Origin: Datnioides undecimradiatus
Taxonomy: Eukaryota; Chordata; Actinopteri; Lobotiformes; Datnioididae
Direction: 5' to 3'
DNA length: 64,000 bases
Assembly (NCBI GenBank): GCA_008933995.1
Contig: WARS01003150.1
Span: 62,001-126,000, forward strand
A program made the position numbers and the translations under genes. The notes under the pieces are model-generated. The model saw only the letters and a program-made list of their open reading frames with translations. It was not told the DNA's origin and ran no database searches. Positions 1 through 25,600 of the stretch are shown piece after piece; the stretch's first letter is position 1, and the number at the start of each line of letters is the position of its first letter.

Positions 1-9350
<9,350 letters not shown>

Positions 9351-10886
9351 GGCGCCACACACACACACACACACGTACACACACAAACACAGACACACAC
9401 ACACACACGGAGAGAACGCAAACTGTCCTGAATCTCAGGAGCGTGATGGAGTTGGAGGTGAACGGACCTGGGAGATGAAGGAGAGATGCTGAAATACTCT
9501 ACAATATATTGAAATATGATTCAAAAACAAAAAGGGAATTCAGGTTATTTAAATAAACGGCAACTTAAGAAAAAAAATCCAACCCAGGGAGCACTCTGTC
9601 AGACGAAACGTGACGCGGACCAAAATCCACACCATGCTGCTGCTGCTGGGATTGGGAGGAAGACACAGATCCTTCAGCCAGAATGGATGGAGAAGAAGAA
9701 TGATGTTACTAGAGACTGTATCCGGGGGGTTTAACACGCTGTATGTTTACCTGTTGTCTCTTTTGTGTCCTTAACTGTTGTCGCACGGTCGATCCGCAGC
9801 TTTTTGTTTTTATTTTTTGGGGTTATTTCGCCCTTCGCATCGACTGAAACGTGGAGGGAGGCGAAGGCCAGACTGCTGACGGGAAGAGGACGCAGACGGG
9901 GTCGAACGTGAACGCTCTCGGCGCTCATCCCGCATCGCGTCTTGCTCTCCGATTCATGACAGCACACACACGCGCGCGCACAGAGCGGCAATACGAAGCA
10001 TGCACTAAACTGCAGTTGGTGTTTGCTTTGCGGTATCACTGCGGCAAAGGCGTCAACAGTGCAATGTTGACTCAGTTTAGCGGGAGAACGAGAAAGAATT
10101 CTACAAGCAAGGCCGCAAGACAGATCCAGGAACAGTGGAGGTTGTTTATTTTTCACGGGACAGCTGATGATTTGAAGGCAGCAGATAAATCCCCCCCCCC
10201 CCTTTTTTATAAACTGAAATGATGATAGTAATAGTGTGCACACATTTCAGATTCAGTTAGTCATATCAATAGTATTTATCAACATAGGAATTGCACTTCA
10301 TTTCCATGAATAGTTTTGTGGTACAATAATAATTGTTATATATGAATTATTTAAACTTGTGAACTTTTAAATTGTAACTTATTGCCATTTATGTTATTGA
10401 GGTTTATTTATTTGAAGCAATCTATTTATTAACTTTGTTTTTTTTGTAACACACACACACACACACACACGCAAACAAATGCATCTCTACTGATTATCAC
10501 GGTCGAAGCGATGTCTTACGTCAATATTTTAAGAATCTATATAGAAAACTGACAAGGCATATTTTGTTTTGAGTACTTTTTAAAAACCTTTCTAAGTGCA
10601 GATGTTTTATAACTGACTAAAAAAAAATTTTGGATAATTTTACAACAGCAAAAAAGGTTTTTTTTTTGTTGACCTTGTTTGTTTTCCTCCTTTGTTGTTT
10701 CTGTTGTCATTTTCTGTTACTGCTTCATTCAGAAACCCACCGCTGAGAAAAAAAAGAAAGTATGTATTTATTATTTATTTAATATGAAAGAAATTGACTG
10801 ATATGGCTGTATATTTATTTTGTTATTTATGTGCGTGATGTGACGGTTGAGTCTGAGTAGTCTTAAAGATCCACTGCTAATATTTA

Positions 10887-10892
10887 AATAAA
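10887..10892 (+). terminator. myt1: Proximal poly(A) signal of myt1
   Basis: AATAAA about 1.5 kb after the stop codon, directly after an AU-rich stretch. It would give the short 3' UTR form. Confidence 0.5.
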
Positions 10893-11282
10893 GAAAAATC
10901 AATACAAATACTGTTTGATTACTTAGGCTTATACCTAGACGTACCAGCAGCTGATTGTAAAGAAAAAAAGACTAACCCAACAAAAGCAACCACTGTTCTG
11001 TCGTTACCTGCTCGCTGTGTGTTTGCTTTTGTCAGGTAAAAGAAAATTAAGGAAAAAAACAAAAAACAAAAAAACATTAGCTGAGATGTTGAAATGTTAC
11101 CTCTCCCAAGCGCTTTGTAGCGGCCAGCACCGGCTCACCCAAAACCTCTGTGATGTACCATAGACGCTTAAGTGATGCTTTTGATTTGGTTTTTCTTATT
11201 TATTATTTACAATGGTACACATATAGAGCTCTATTCCAGCAGTGGTTTAGGCTGGGAGTATGGGTCTAAAATACACACACCG

Positions 11283-11318
<36 letters not shown>

Positions 11319-13843
11319 GACATATCCAAACCTTGAGGATACTGTAGGATGGCCTCCTTTGACAAACGTCTATCAGATAAACATACGCACCCTTGTAGCC
11401 TTACTCTAGATTTTAATTTTTTGATGCACAAAGTGCCACTAAAAGAATAAAAAAGAACAGAACTCACTTTCTTTCCTGATCCTTCGCATTTCTGCAATGT
11501 AACAATGTCTGGTCCCGGGAAGACCACGGCATCAAGAGAGTGGTGATTGTTTCAGATGCCTTTATTTCTCTGCCAAGATGGCCATTAGTACACTATATAT
11601 ACATTCTGTATAAATAGATTTTAAAGATGCTATATATATGAATATAAACATACATATATTTTTCCAGTGTAATTGTTGACTTGCTCTTCTTCTTCTCTTG
11701 TATTACCTTATCAAAGGACGACTAGCTGTCTAGAAGAGATGTGAGGGGCGTTATCAATAGGAGGCAGTTACACCTTATTTAATATCACTAAGACCTGCTG
11801 AACTGTGGCTTTAAACACACCATTCAGTCAAGCTGAAGGCAAAGTAGGCGCTGATGATACAGTACAATGTTGTGCAAGCGTTTTCACAAGTTTCCTTTTC
11901 TTTTCTCCTCCATTCCTTTATTCGTCTGTCCTCGATCCAGAAATGTCAAAGAACACCTGCTGTATGTTGTACTTCTAAATCTGAGAAATGACTGTCAATT
12001 TGAAACTAGATGGTTGGCTCTTTGTTCCTAAGTGTCATGTGAGTTCATGTATAGTTAAAAAAAAAAAATTAATAATAATAAGATGATGCCTCTGAATAAT
12101 GTTCTGCACATAGTGTTTGGCAACATTGTGCAGTTATTGTATTGTTGCTGGTAAGGCCTGCTCGTTATGAGCCCACTCTCTCTCTAATGTTGAAACGAGC
12201 AAGTAGGAGACTTTAGTGTAACCTGCCTCTGAGTGATCTGTTGCAGCTACTGTGGTGTACAGTATGATACCCTTGTGTAACTCTGATGTCAAAGGCATGT
12301 TGTAAATGTGCTTTTTAGCCAATGTAGAATGAAACTCCTTTGTGCACTTTCTGAATAATCGTTGAAAATGCCAGCATTGAGTCTCGACTTGTAAGAACCC
12401 CGGTAGATCACGAGCAATAGCAAGTACTCGCCCCCCCCCAGCTGGAGGTCGCGTTGCAGTACGAAGCATCGTCACATCTGTTTGTCGCCGTTCATGTAGA
12501 AAACAACCTGTACACTTAATGTGGGATAGAGACGTCTCTTTGATTCAGGGGGTTCAGCCCGCGCTGTCAGAAGCTGGAAAATGTCGAATAAGGAAGCTGT
12601 ACTTTCTTTTCCAAACAAACAAACAAAAACCAAAAGAGACTGACAGGAAGCAGAGTTTGGTTCTCAGGTGACCGGGGAGAGCTGCTAAAGCAGAACAGAG
12701 CAATGCCATAGGTCAGTCAGTCAGCTGAGGCTAGAGGCGATAGCAGCGGCTGGATCAAGGCCTCGTGTGAAATGGGATGAGTGCGTGGGAGTGGGAAATT
12801 GATTTGCCAGGCTACACAACCTCCCCCTTGTTTCAGGAGGAGGCGTTTGTTGCATAAATATGTGTCCATCACTCAAAAGAATGTCAACGCTTTTTCTGAC
12901 TTTTAAACCCCCCCTCCCCCCTCCTTCGTGTCTTGTGTAACCTTTCCTCAGGAAAGCTAGTTTTGATGCATTTGGTTAACAAAGTAGCATATTCTTCCTC
13001 TCTTGAAATGCACGAGAATACTACCCAAGAGTGTTAGGACTGTGAATATTCTCCTAACTTATTTGATATGGCATGACCCCTTTTAAACTGCTTGATGAAA
13101 TTGTCTACTGAAGTATGTAAATGAATAACACTGAGGCCATGAAAGCATAGCGATTTCAAAAAATGTCAGCTGAGGAAGCAAAACGCAGCCTACGGTCGGC
13201 CCCGTGCCCACGCACTGTATGTTTTTCTGATCTGCATAAAAGTATGGAGTGATGGAGTGAGGAGATGTATTATTCTAAATAGCAAAGGAAATTAAAAAAC
13301 AAAACCGGTCGGGGTGCAGTTTCCCTGCAGCACCCGGGCCGAGGATGAGTTTAACACGGTAACACTGTCAGGGGGAAGCCGGCCCAGCCCAGAACCTGGC
13401 TGTGTGTTTAAGGGTGGGGGGGGGACCAACCTCGCGCCCGGCTCTCACGTTAGCTAGGGGCGAGCGCTCGTCAGGAGCACAACGGTCGCACCTTGAGGCA
13501 CACACACACACACACACCGCGTAGAACTCGACTCACGGGAAAGAAGCGTGTAGCTGAGTGGCACTTTTCATCAAGCTGAGCGAAAAAACCAAAAGCCCCA
13601 CCCAACGCCCCACTCCCACACCCAACCCCGGACCCCCCAACACCGTCCCTGCTGTAGTTACGAGCTGCGTTGGTCTTATCATGTGTGCCTTTCTCACTCC
13701 ACTCATTTCAACATACGGTATGTTTACACTTGGCAAACCCGGTTCAAATACTGTTGAAAACATTCAGTCTGGATCTCTAACGCTACTTCGGGGGAACATG
13801 GGGATGGGGGTGGGGTTGGGGGTTGCGATGTATAGGGAAAAAC

Positions 13844-13849
13844 AATAAA
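13844..13849 (+). terminator. myt1: Possible intermediate poly(A) signal of myt1
   Basis: AATAAA followed at once by TGTGTCTTTT, a plausible downstream GU/U element. Confidence 0.35.
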
Positions 13850-14653
13850 TGTGTCTTTTACACGCAGGTAGAGGCCACGTTGTGACAGAGGTACACACAA
13901 GCTTTTTTTATGTTATAGGCTCAAGAAACTGTGATCTCATTCTGTCGATTCAGGTACCAAACTGCACGGACAGTTTCTGTGAAGGAATCACGAAGAACGT
14001 CATCGCCGTCACCGTCGTCCCTAGATAATGCGTCAGTGTGCAGGGCATTATTTTGAAACACGTGGAAGTCTCTGTACATATTTGTATTAAGAAGAAAACA
14101 GTGTTATTGTTGTTGTATTGAAGACGAGTTGAAAACGGTTCCAAAAAAAAAAAGTTTGTGACAAAGGAAAAAAAAACAAACAAAAAAAACTATCCACAGC
14201 CAAGGGGTGTCCCGCTAGCACATTTTTACAGAGATGAGCTATTTTTACTGGTGATTTTCTAGGCATTGATAATGATATCCTTTTAAAAAAGTACGAAACT
14301 TCCAAAATTACAAGCACTTCCACAACGATAGATTGTATGGTCATTTTTGTTACTTTTGTAGATGTGGTCGTTCCTTTGCTACTGCACCGTTTTGTAAAGT
14401 GGGACAGGCCTTGGCTGTGCGTCCTCGGGGTCTCATGTTTTTCTTTTTTCTTTTTTTTTTCTTTTTTATTTATTTCAATTTTTTTTTTTTGGTTTTGGGA
14501 AGTAAAACACTGTAGATGGGCTGAATTTGTGATTGTGTGTTTGTGTACTTGTGTTCATGTTCCCCTGTTCCTGTGTCAGTGTTATAAACCAGAGAAGTGA
14601 TGTCAGTTATTGTGGGGGTATGACCATTTTAAATGTTCTCTATGAAAAACACA

Positions 14654-14659
14654 AATAAA
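14654..14659 (+). terminator. myt1: Distal poly(A) signal of myt1
   Basis: AATAAA in ACAAATAAAGACTC, with a T/G-rich downstream element near 14700-14725. It is the last hexamer before the spacer preceding pcmtd2. Confidence 0.55.
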
Positions 14660-14680
14660 GACTCATAGACAAGTACGGCT

Positions 14681-16376
14681 CTGTTGGATCACTGCGTGCG
14701 ACTTTGTTTGTCTGTCATTGTGAGGACCATTGTGAACTGTTAGAGCGAGGGTACTTTTGCAAAGTGAGGACATGCTGGTCAGGTTTGAGGGTTGGTCAAT
14801 GTTGGTGCTGGTTACCAGAATCAGAGACAAATGTCTGTTTGTGTCTGTAGGAGAGAGACATGATTGGTCCTGTGTTGCAGCAGGTCAGCTGAAGTGCACT
14901 GCACATCACGCAGTATGCATGGCCAAGCACTCATATAGCACACACTGTCTGCCTCTCTGCTGAACAAAATGGGGGACTTGAGCGTGCAGTTAACGTGCAG
15001 CTACATGTAGTTTTTATGCTGAACAGCACTGACATCTGGTGGACTACTGAGTGAACCAACATGTTTGCAGACCCTCTTTTTCATGCTTTATGTTGTCACA
15101 GTGTACGTGCCCATGGTTCGGACTCACACACACATGCACACAAACAAGAAAGAAGCTGGCTCCTTTGTGCACAGTATCGTGTTTAACCAAGCAGCTATAG
15201 CCAGTTGTCACATGGAACAACTATGGAGCGAGCCAAGAGTGATATCAGTCTACCTAACGTTCTGTCTGTTATTGATTTTAAGCCTAAGGCAGACATGTTG
15301 CCAGTTGACCGTCAAGGAGACGTCATTTCAGTAAATCTAAAAACACTAATTAAAGCCAATATTGAGTTTGTTGTTGCATGTGCTTCCTGTAGGACTCTGG
15401 TAGCTTTTATATGTTTTAGGTCCCAGTGCAACTGCTGCTTGACTATAACTAAGACATTAATATTGTGTTAAATGACATGTTCTTCCAAACTGTTTTGTTT
15501 TGGTGTGAGGATATCGATCGCCGTTGATGCCAAACATTATTACAGAGGATATACTTTAACAGCATATGGGTGCCCTGGCCATTGTTCGGTATATTTGCCA
15601 GTATGTTTGTACAGTGGAGACATGTTTATTATCATTATTAACAGTGAGAATATAAGAAGAAAATATAAGTAAAGATGGAAGGAAATAGTTCCATCAGTGA
15701 TATTCTAAGTATTATAAAAACAATACACCTATAAATGTATGCACATTTTGATAAATATTTACATGAATGAGCTGTACAGTTTATGCATTATCATAATGCA
15801 TAATTCTTTCCCAGTGTTCAGTTTGCAGGGTCCAAGAGATGCAGGGGCCCAGGTTCTCATGTTAATCCGGCCCTAAGATGATCATTTCAATGTTTAATTG
15901 CATTAAATGCATCATTTCTATGCAGTAAGCTGAGGACAGAAGTGTTGCAGCATTTACAGGTGACCTAAACATATGTGCATTTTAGTATGCAGCATGTGAT
16001 TTGCACCTCATTTACACAACATAAGGAGAAGCCACCATCCCATTCCAAGACCTTAGAATATTAGATAATTAAAGCAACACCAGCCACAAAAACGACCATA
16101 TCCTTAAATCAACAAGAGATTAGTTTCAGGTCTTTCTGTTCTTACAGTAACCTGAGCAGTGCTGAATGGAATCCAGCCATCATTCATCTTATTATTGCTG
16201 CTGTGACATGTTAATATGCCACTGAGGGAGGCGACAGGACGAGTCTGACTTAGTGAGCAGGAGGTCACGGGCCCTGTGAAGGCCAATTAGAGCCACACTG
16301 TACCCATCAGGGCTTATTCAATTAAAGCTTAGCAGGTCAGCTTGGCCGGGTCACGTGGTAAAAAGGACTCCATAAA

Positions 16377-16414
<38 letters not shown>

Positions 16415-16539
16415 ATTTTATTGTTAATGCAGCCACACTAATTTGTTTTTCAGTCGTCAGCAGAGTTGGATGATCCCTTCACCTGCGCTCCCTCTGTTGT
16501 CGTCCCGCCGCCCTCAGTGCAGAATGTAGGCCATCTTCC
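14681..16539. other. Intergenic spacer between myt1 and pcmtd2
   Basis: About 1.9 kb without a supported gene. It holds short open frames without splice context, an (AC)n tract at 16378-16409 and AT-rich sequence. Nothing in it matches a protein I recognise. Confidence 0.6.
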
Positions 16540-16927
16540 CGGGGCCCGTTATTTTTGCGTGTATTACGTCTGACGTCAGAGCGTCAGCTGGCTGAATGTT
16601 TACATCCAGCAGTGGTGTGTTCCTCACTGGATCTCCCAACAACAAAAGGCTGAACGCGAGGAAAAGCGCCGGGGCAGAGGACATCGGGCGGCTTTATCAG
16701 GAGGTACAGCGTCACATCGAGGTGGTCTCCATCGTGGAGGCGCACTGAGAGCCAGAGGTTCGGCTCGACACCGGCGGCGGTTAGCTGCTGCCGACCCGCT
16801 CTCGATCTTTCTTCTCCAGCCGAGACGAAAATGCGGTTATCTCTGCGTGTGTTGACCCTTGCACCGCGCGACAGCCCGCTACAGCTGCAACACTAAGTTC
16901 TGCAGCGTGTGCTCGGCGATCGTCGGA
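16540..16927 (+). promoter_or_regulatory. pcmtd2: pcmtd2 promoter and probable non-coding first exon
   Basis: A locally CpG-rich stretch after AT-rich sequence. A perfect palindromic cAMP-response element TGACGTCA lies at 16571-16578. Downstream is a CpG-rich 5' UTR-like segment ending in a donor (GGA|GTAAGA) after 16927. It would splice to the acceptor CTCCAG at 17941-17946, five bases before the pcmtd2 ATG. The TSS and exon 1 boundaries are inferred. Confidence 0.6.
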
Positions 16928-17921
16928 GTAAGAGAGCTTTAATTGTGGTCTTTATTCGAAACTGGATCACCTGAGTTGCGCAAACAAGCAACCGCAACAA
17001 CGTGCGGGCTGTGGATGTGTGCGGTGACACGAGCGCTCCATGTCGTGGCGTGACTGTTTACTCTGTGTTCATACGGTAGAATTTGTAGAATAGCCGTGGG
17101 GGTGAAATTCACTGCCGATGGATGAACCGCGATGACCAAACGGCAGTGCTGTGCAGGAAGTGTGTACCCCACTAGCCTACTAAACCACTTCGTGTGTCTC
17201 TGAATGGCTCACTGCGCCCTCTAGCGGTCGTTTGCCCTCACATCCCACAGAAGCAGTTTATGACATTAATCAAAGGGGCAACGTCTCCTTCTGTGTTCTC
17301 CCTCGTGGAAATCAGTACACGTTTGAACAAACTGCTGTTTGATTCGGTGCATGACAACACCCTCTTCAGCTGGGCTCCGGGGGCATCAAAAGCAGGAGGC
17401 TCAGTCATATTTAAATGCACATGCTCCTTTGTTCTTTTACGGCCTCATGACTGTGGCCAGCATTTGGCAGCCCCCCCTGCACCCTGTGATCTCTTGTCCT
17501 TTGGCGTTGCCCTCTGGTGTTGTTTGTAACACCACCCTGAACCCTCTGCCTCAGCCAGGGCCTCTGGATTTGGTTGAGCTGGGTTGAGATTAGCGACGGG
17601 CACAGTTTGACTCAATAACCGCTGCTTCTTCCTGCCCAATCAAGCATGTGTTGACAGACTGTGATTGTATAGAGTTTATCCAGCCTAGTGCCTTATTACT
17701 GAGGCGACGTTGCTTGACACTGAAACCACCCAGGAACTGTTGTATTTTATATTAAAAGACAAACCAAACATGATTAGGAAGCTCAATATAAAATACAGTA
17801 TTCATAAGAGTCGGTTAATACAACCTGACGCCCTGCTCGTCAGTCTGTTTCTATAGCTTTTAGTGAAGGCAGTGGAGGATAATTAGCTGCAGATCTCACA
17901 ATGGTTATCGTTGGAGAGTAA

Positions 17922-22176
<4,255 letters not shown>

Positions 22177-22283
22177 GCCCGCCGGAGCCACAGACAGGTC
22201 CTGAGTCAGAGCCCAGAGCCGGAAACTACAACCCAACCCCACCACCACCACCTGTGCAAGGCAGGACAACACGCCTCCCACCT

Positions 22284-22286
<3 letters not shown>

Positions 22287-22339
<53 letters not shown>
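22287..22339. repeat. (CT)n microsatellite in pcmtd2 3' UTR
   Basis: Pure CT run of about 53 bp, 110 bp after the stop codon. It creates long spurious Arg/Glu and Ser/Leu open frames. Confidence 0.97.
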
Positions 22340-22342
<3 letters not shown>

Positions 22343-24193
22343 TTTTCTCATTCTCTCCACCATCCGTTCTCTCTCCCGCTCCCTCTTTTTGCCCCGCCTC
22401 CCGCTGTTCTGTACTTGATTCATCTCCTGACGCTGCAAAGGGTCAGTTCGGTTTGGCTGGTGGAGGAGGGAGGTGGTGGGTGGGGGTAAAGCTACTCTGG
22501 GAAAACAAACACTTTCAGACAACCAAACAGTCACTGACGTACACTCTGCGCCTCCTTTGAGGTGCAAACAAATAGGTATCGGTCCATTATACATGCTCAG
22601 TTTATCCATTTGCTCTGCAGCTCTGCCTAACAGCAGCTTAACAGTCCACAGTTGCCTGAGTATCCACAGCTTGTAAGAGGTTAAATTAGTGATGCTGAGG
22701 TGGAGAACCATCTTTGTTTAGTCTTTAGCGGCTAGACATTGCAACAGAGACACTGTAGCAACAAGCAGAGGAGCGGCCCCGGCTCTCTCTATCCACTAAC
22801 TACAGCCCAAAGTTAGAGGCTCCATTGATTGTAAAAGCCTCTGAGGTGGTGCGTGTTAAACTCTAACGGGGACGGGAGACACAGAGTCAGCCCAAAAGCT
22901 CAACTGAGTGAAGTCAACTTGCATTCGGAGATCGACTGATGCGAGATGTTTAATGATAGCAAAGGTCCAGCCAGGCGCGGCGGTTCTGATTCTAACCACT
23001 GATTTCCAAATAAAAGGTCCATTAGATGATTTAACTTGAACTATCTGCTTCTCCAAGGCCAAGGGTTGATCGTCATTTCATGCATTGTTGATTTTGTAGA
23101 ACGTTGATTCTTTTTTCCCTTTTTCTATGCATATGTTTGACTATGTGACTTAAAGTCGATGTTTGTCTCCAGACTTTGTTTCCTGGAGATGGAACACGGA
23201 CCTAAATCCTTGCGTTTGTATCCAAAGGGCAGTCTCGTTGTTTGGTCTCCACATCCCATGATGCTCTCCTAACCATGAGCAAAACCATAAAAGATCACAG
23301 TTACTGATATTCCAGAAACAAACCAGCATGATATAAACTCACTAATGTTTTTGATGACGGACAGTGTGCAGGCTTCTCTCACCGCGCTCTCATCTTTTTT
23401 TCTTTCTTCTTGGTTCTTGTAATATTTTGATTTTCATGAGACTTGAAGTGGTGTGTACATATGGAACTGTTGTATGTTTTGTTTTGTGAATCACAAAAAA
23501 AAAAACCCAGGAAGATACTCAAGAGTAGAGCAAGTATCTCTGATCTTATTTCTCCGCTGTAGTTCCGACTTAGATGGGGCATTATTCCTTTGTACTTTTT
23601 GCTTTTGTACCAAACTCTCTGCTCCTTTCTGTGCCAAACTTAAGTTGCATGGACTGAATTCTCAAGAGGAAACAGCAGCTCAGACAGCAAGTCATGCATC
23701 TGAAGAAACAAACTGCATCAGCGCCGCTGTGATGACACATTTGGTTGTTTTATTTACGAGCTGTCATCACGTAAAGCTTCAGATTTCTCCCGTTTAAAAC
23801 GTTTTAATCCGAAGAACGTCTGTGGAGGACAGCAGCGTGATCTTAGTGCAGGACAGTGCTCAGTATCCTGCACCAGTAAACTGTAAATTATGGATTTGAT
23901 CACATTAACAGGAGGAATTTGAATATGCTGGTAATATACCCAACACTTAATGGAACCATCATGCCCAAAAAGTCAGATCTCGTCAGGCCAGGAGACGTGA
24001 GGCTTCACCGTTTTGGCCGTTCTGCCTTTGAGTTCTCTACCATTCCTTTATTTGGTTGTTGTGCTGTTGTGGTTCTCTGCTGAATGTAAACGATTCTGAT
24101 GGGCTTTTTTTTTTTTTTTTTAATTTGCTCTTAACTCTAAGTTTGGTGGGAATGACTTGTTTTTAAGAATGACCCGTATTATTGACTGCTGTT

Positions 24194-24229
24194 AATAAAG
24201 TCCATTATATAAAAGAAGCTGCCAATAAA
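24194..24229 (+). terminator. pcmtd2: pcmtd2 poly(A) signals (two AATAAA)
   Basis: Two AATAAA hexamers 30 bp apart, followed by a T/G-rich downstream element. No later + strand signal is needed before the LINE fragment. Confidence 0.75.
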
Positions 24230-24429
24230 ATAATTTGATTTTGTCCGAGTGTGTAACACATCTGTTGTTCCACTTTTGAAAGAATTGTTTTTTCTTTTTT
24301 CATATTGATGCAACATTGATGTGGTTAATCATCTTTACAGTTTATGAAAAAGTAGACACATCTATAAAACTTCAGCACAGGGAATATGTTGAGTGAGTAA
24401 CACTTGCACTCAGTAGGTGGGAGGCAGCA

Positions 24430-25600
24430 TCATCCTGGGCACAGGCCAAGACAGTGACTGTTTAAAGACTTGGGGGAAGCCTCATCCATAGCCACGGCAA
24501 AGCTCTCTGTTGTAGTTAATGAGTTCCATAGCAACGGGGAGCCAGGTGTGAATGAGAGTCGAGCTGAGGTGCTGTGGCCACTGTTGGGTGTCGAGGCTGA
24601 CGCGTCTCTTCTGTGTTGCCTGGAGCTTGGGGACAGTTCGTGTGGAGAGACGAGCCGAGGTGGTGCTCCCATTGTTAAAAAAGGAAGATCAGACGGGCCG
24701 CTGCAGTTATCAGGGAATCTCGCTGCTCAGTCTCCCTGGGAAAACTTATTCCAGGGTGCTGAAACAGGATCATGGGAATTTCCCAGCAACAGGATCCTGT
24801 CGCGTGCACTATCATGTGGCTGATACTGTAGTACTATCGTGGCACTGGGGCCATTGCAAGTTGCGTCCATATTCTTGTAGCAATCTCACAATAGGTGTTT
24901 TCCTCAGCTGGGGTTGTCCCTTCTGACCGACAACCAGCCGGTGGAGGAAAACATCTGGGCACCTCAAAAACACGATGTGGTTCTGTTGGCTTTGTCAGAC
25001 TGTGGCCTTCAGACTGGTGTGGCTTGTAGTCGTCTCTGAATTGGTCAATATAAGTGTCAGCACCTCCAAGTTTGATGCCTTGGTTGTCTGCCGAAGAACA
25101 GCGGATTGCTCTCTTCTGTTTGGGATTGTATTACTGCCCCAAGCAACAGGCAAGGGGTTGATATCGTGTGGTCTTGTTCACATGTTAGGGTAAGTTAAGG
25201 ATAAGTGTGAACTGGTGTCAGCCGGACTGAGAGCTGATTTTGGGTGGTGACTAAAGTAAATTTAGGTCATGGCTACAAGTGTCCGAGTTTCCTCTGTACA
25301 ATTTCTAGATTCCTGGTTAGAAGTATGGTGAGGAGCTCAGAGAGGAGTCACTCCTGCTTTACACCAAAAGAAGCCAGCAGAGATGGTGGAGGCATCTGTT
25401 CAGGAACATTCCTGGATACATTCCTTTGGAGGTTTTCAAGATTGTTTTTGATGGACAGGAAACCCTGGGGTACAGGAACACCTCAGGATTCAACAGGAGG
25501 TGCTGGAAATGTTGCTGAGCAAAGACACATCTGGACAACCATGCTACCCAGACCTGTTCCCAGAAAGAGGCAGGAAATTGAGGGATGCTCATTAAAATAC
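24430..25600 (+). mobile_element. Degenerate fish LINE (non-LTR retrotransposon) fragment, reverse-transcriptase region
   Basis: Conceptual translation gives several short blocks in the order expected of a fish non-LTR RT. The first is VLPLLKK (family form VVPLFKKGD), then SYQGISLLSLPGKTYSRVL near 24.70-24.76 kb. Farther on come the palm and after regions VLLALS, ISVSTSKFDALV and DCSLLFGIVLLPQ (24.98-25.14 kb), then a decayed 3' domain (EMVEASVQEHSWIHS-like frame near 25.38 kb). Frames shift and stops intervene. Between about 24.83 and 24.95 kb the FADD-containing region is mostly lost. The copy is dead. The clade (Rex/RTE/L2-like) cannot be fixed by eye. It lies between the converging 3' ends of pcmtd2 and kif3b. 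Confidence 0.7.

Larger units (their letters stand above)
9351..14680 (+). other. myt1: myt1 3' untranslated region (predicted, about 5.3 kb)
   Basis: No splice-bounded coding frame follows the TGA at 9348-9350. The stretch is AT-rich, carries AC tracts at 9357-9408, 10449-10470, 11272-11316 and 13499-13517, and contains several ATTTA-type AU-rich clusters (10395-10440, 10759-10830). Three AATAAA hexamers lie at 10887, 13844 and 14654. The last is followed by a T/G-rich stretch (TTTGTTTGTCTGTCATTG) and is the best distal end. The length is inferred; a shorter transcript ending near 10.9 kb is equally possible. Confidence 0.6.
22177..24245 (+). other. pcmtd2: pcmtd2 3' untranslated region
   Basis: About 2 kb of non-coding sequence after the TGA. 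It starts with a (CT)n tract at 22287-22339. It ends with paired AATAAA signals at 24194-24199 and 24224-24229, followed by a GT-rich segment (GTGTGTAACACATCTGTTGTT). Confidence 0.75.

Noticed and set aside
15205-15471. 88-codon frame downstream of myt1 (MSHGTTMERAKSDISLP...)
   Set aside because: No family resemblance and no splice context. It may be a repeat remnant but cannot be supported as a gene.
22283-22711. Minus-strand frame ending in Arg/Glu dipeptides
   Set aside because: It is produced by the (CT)n tract in the pcmtd2 3' UTR.
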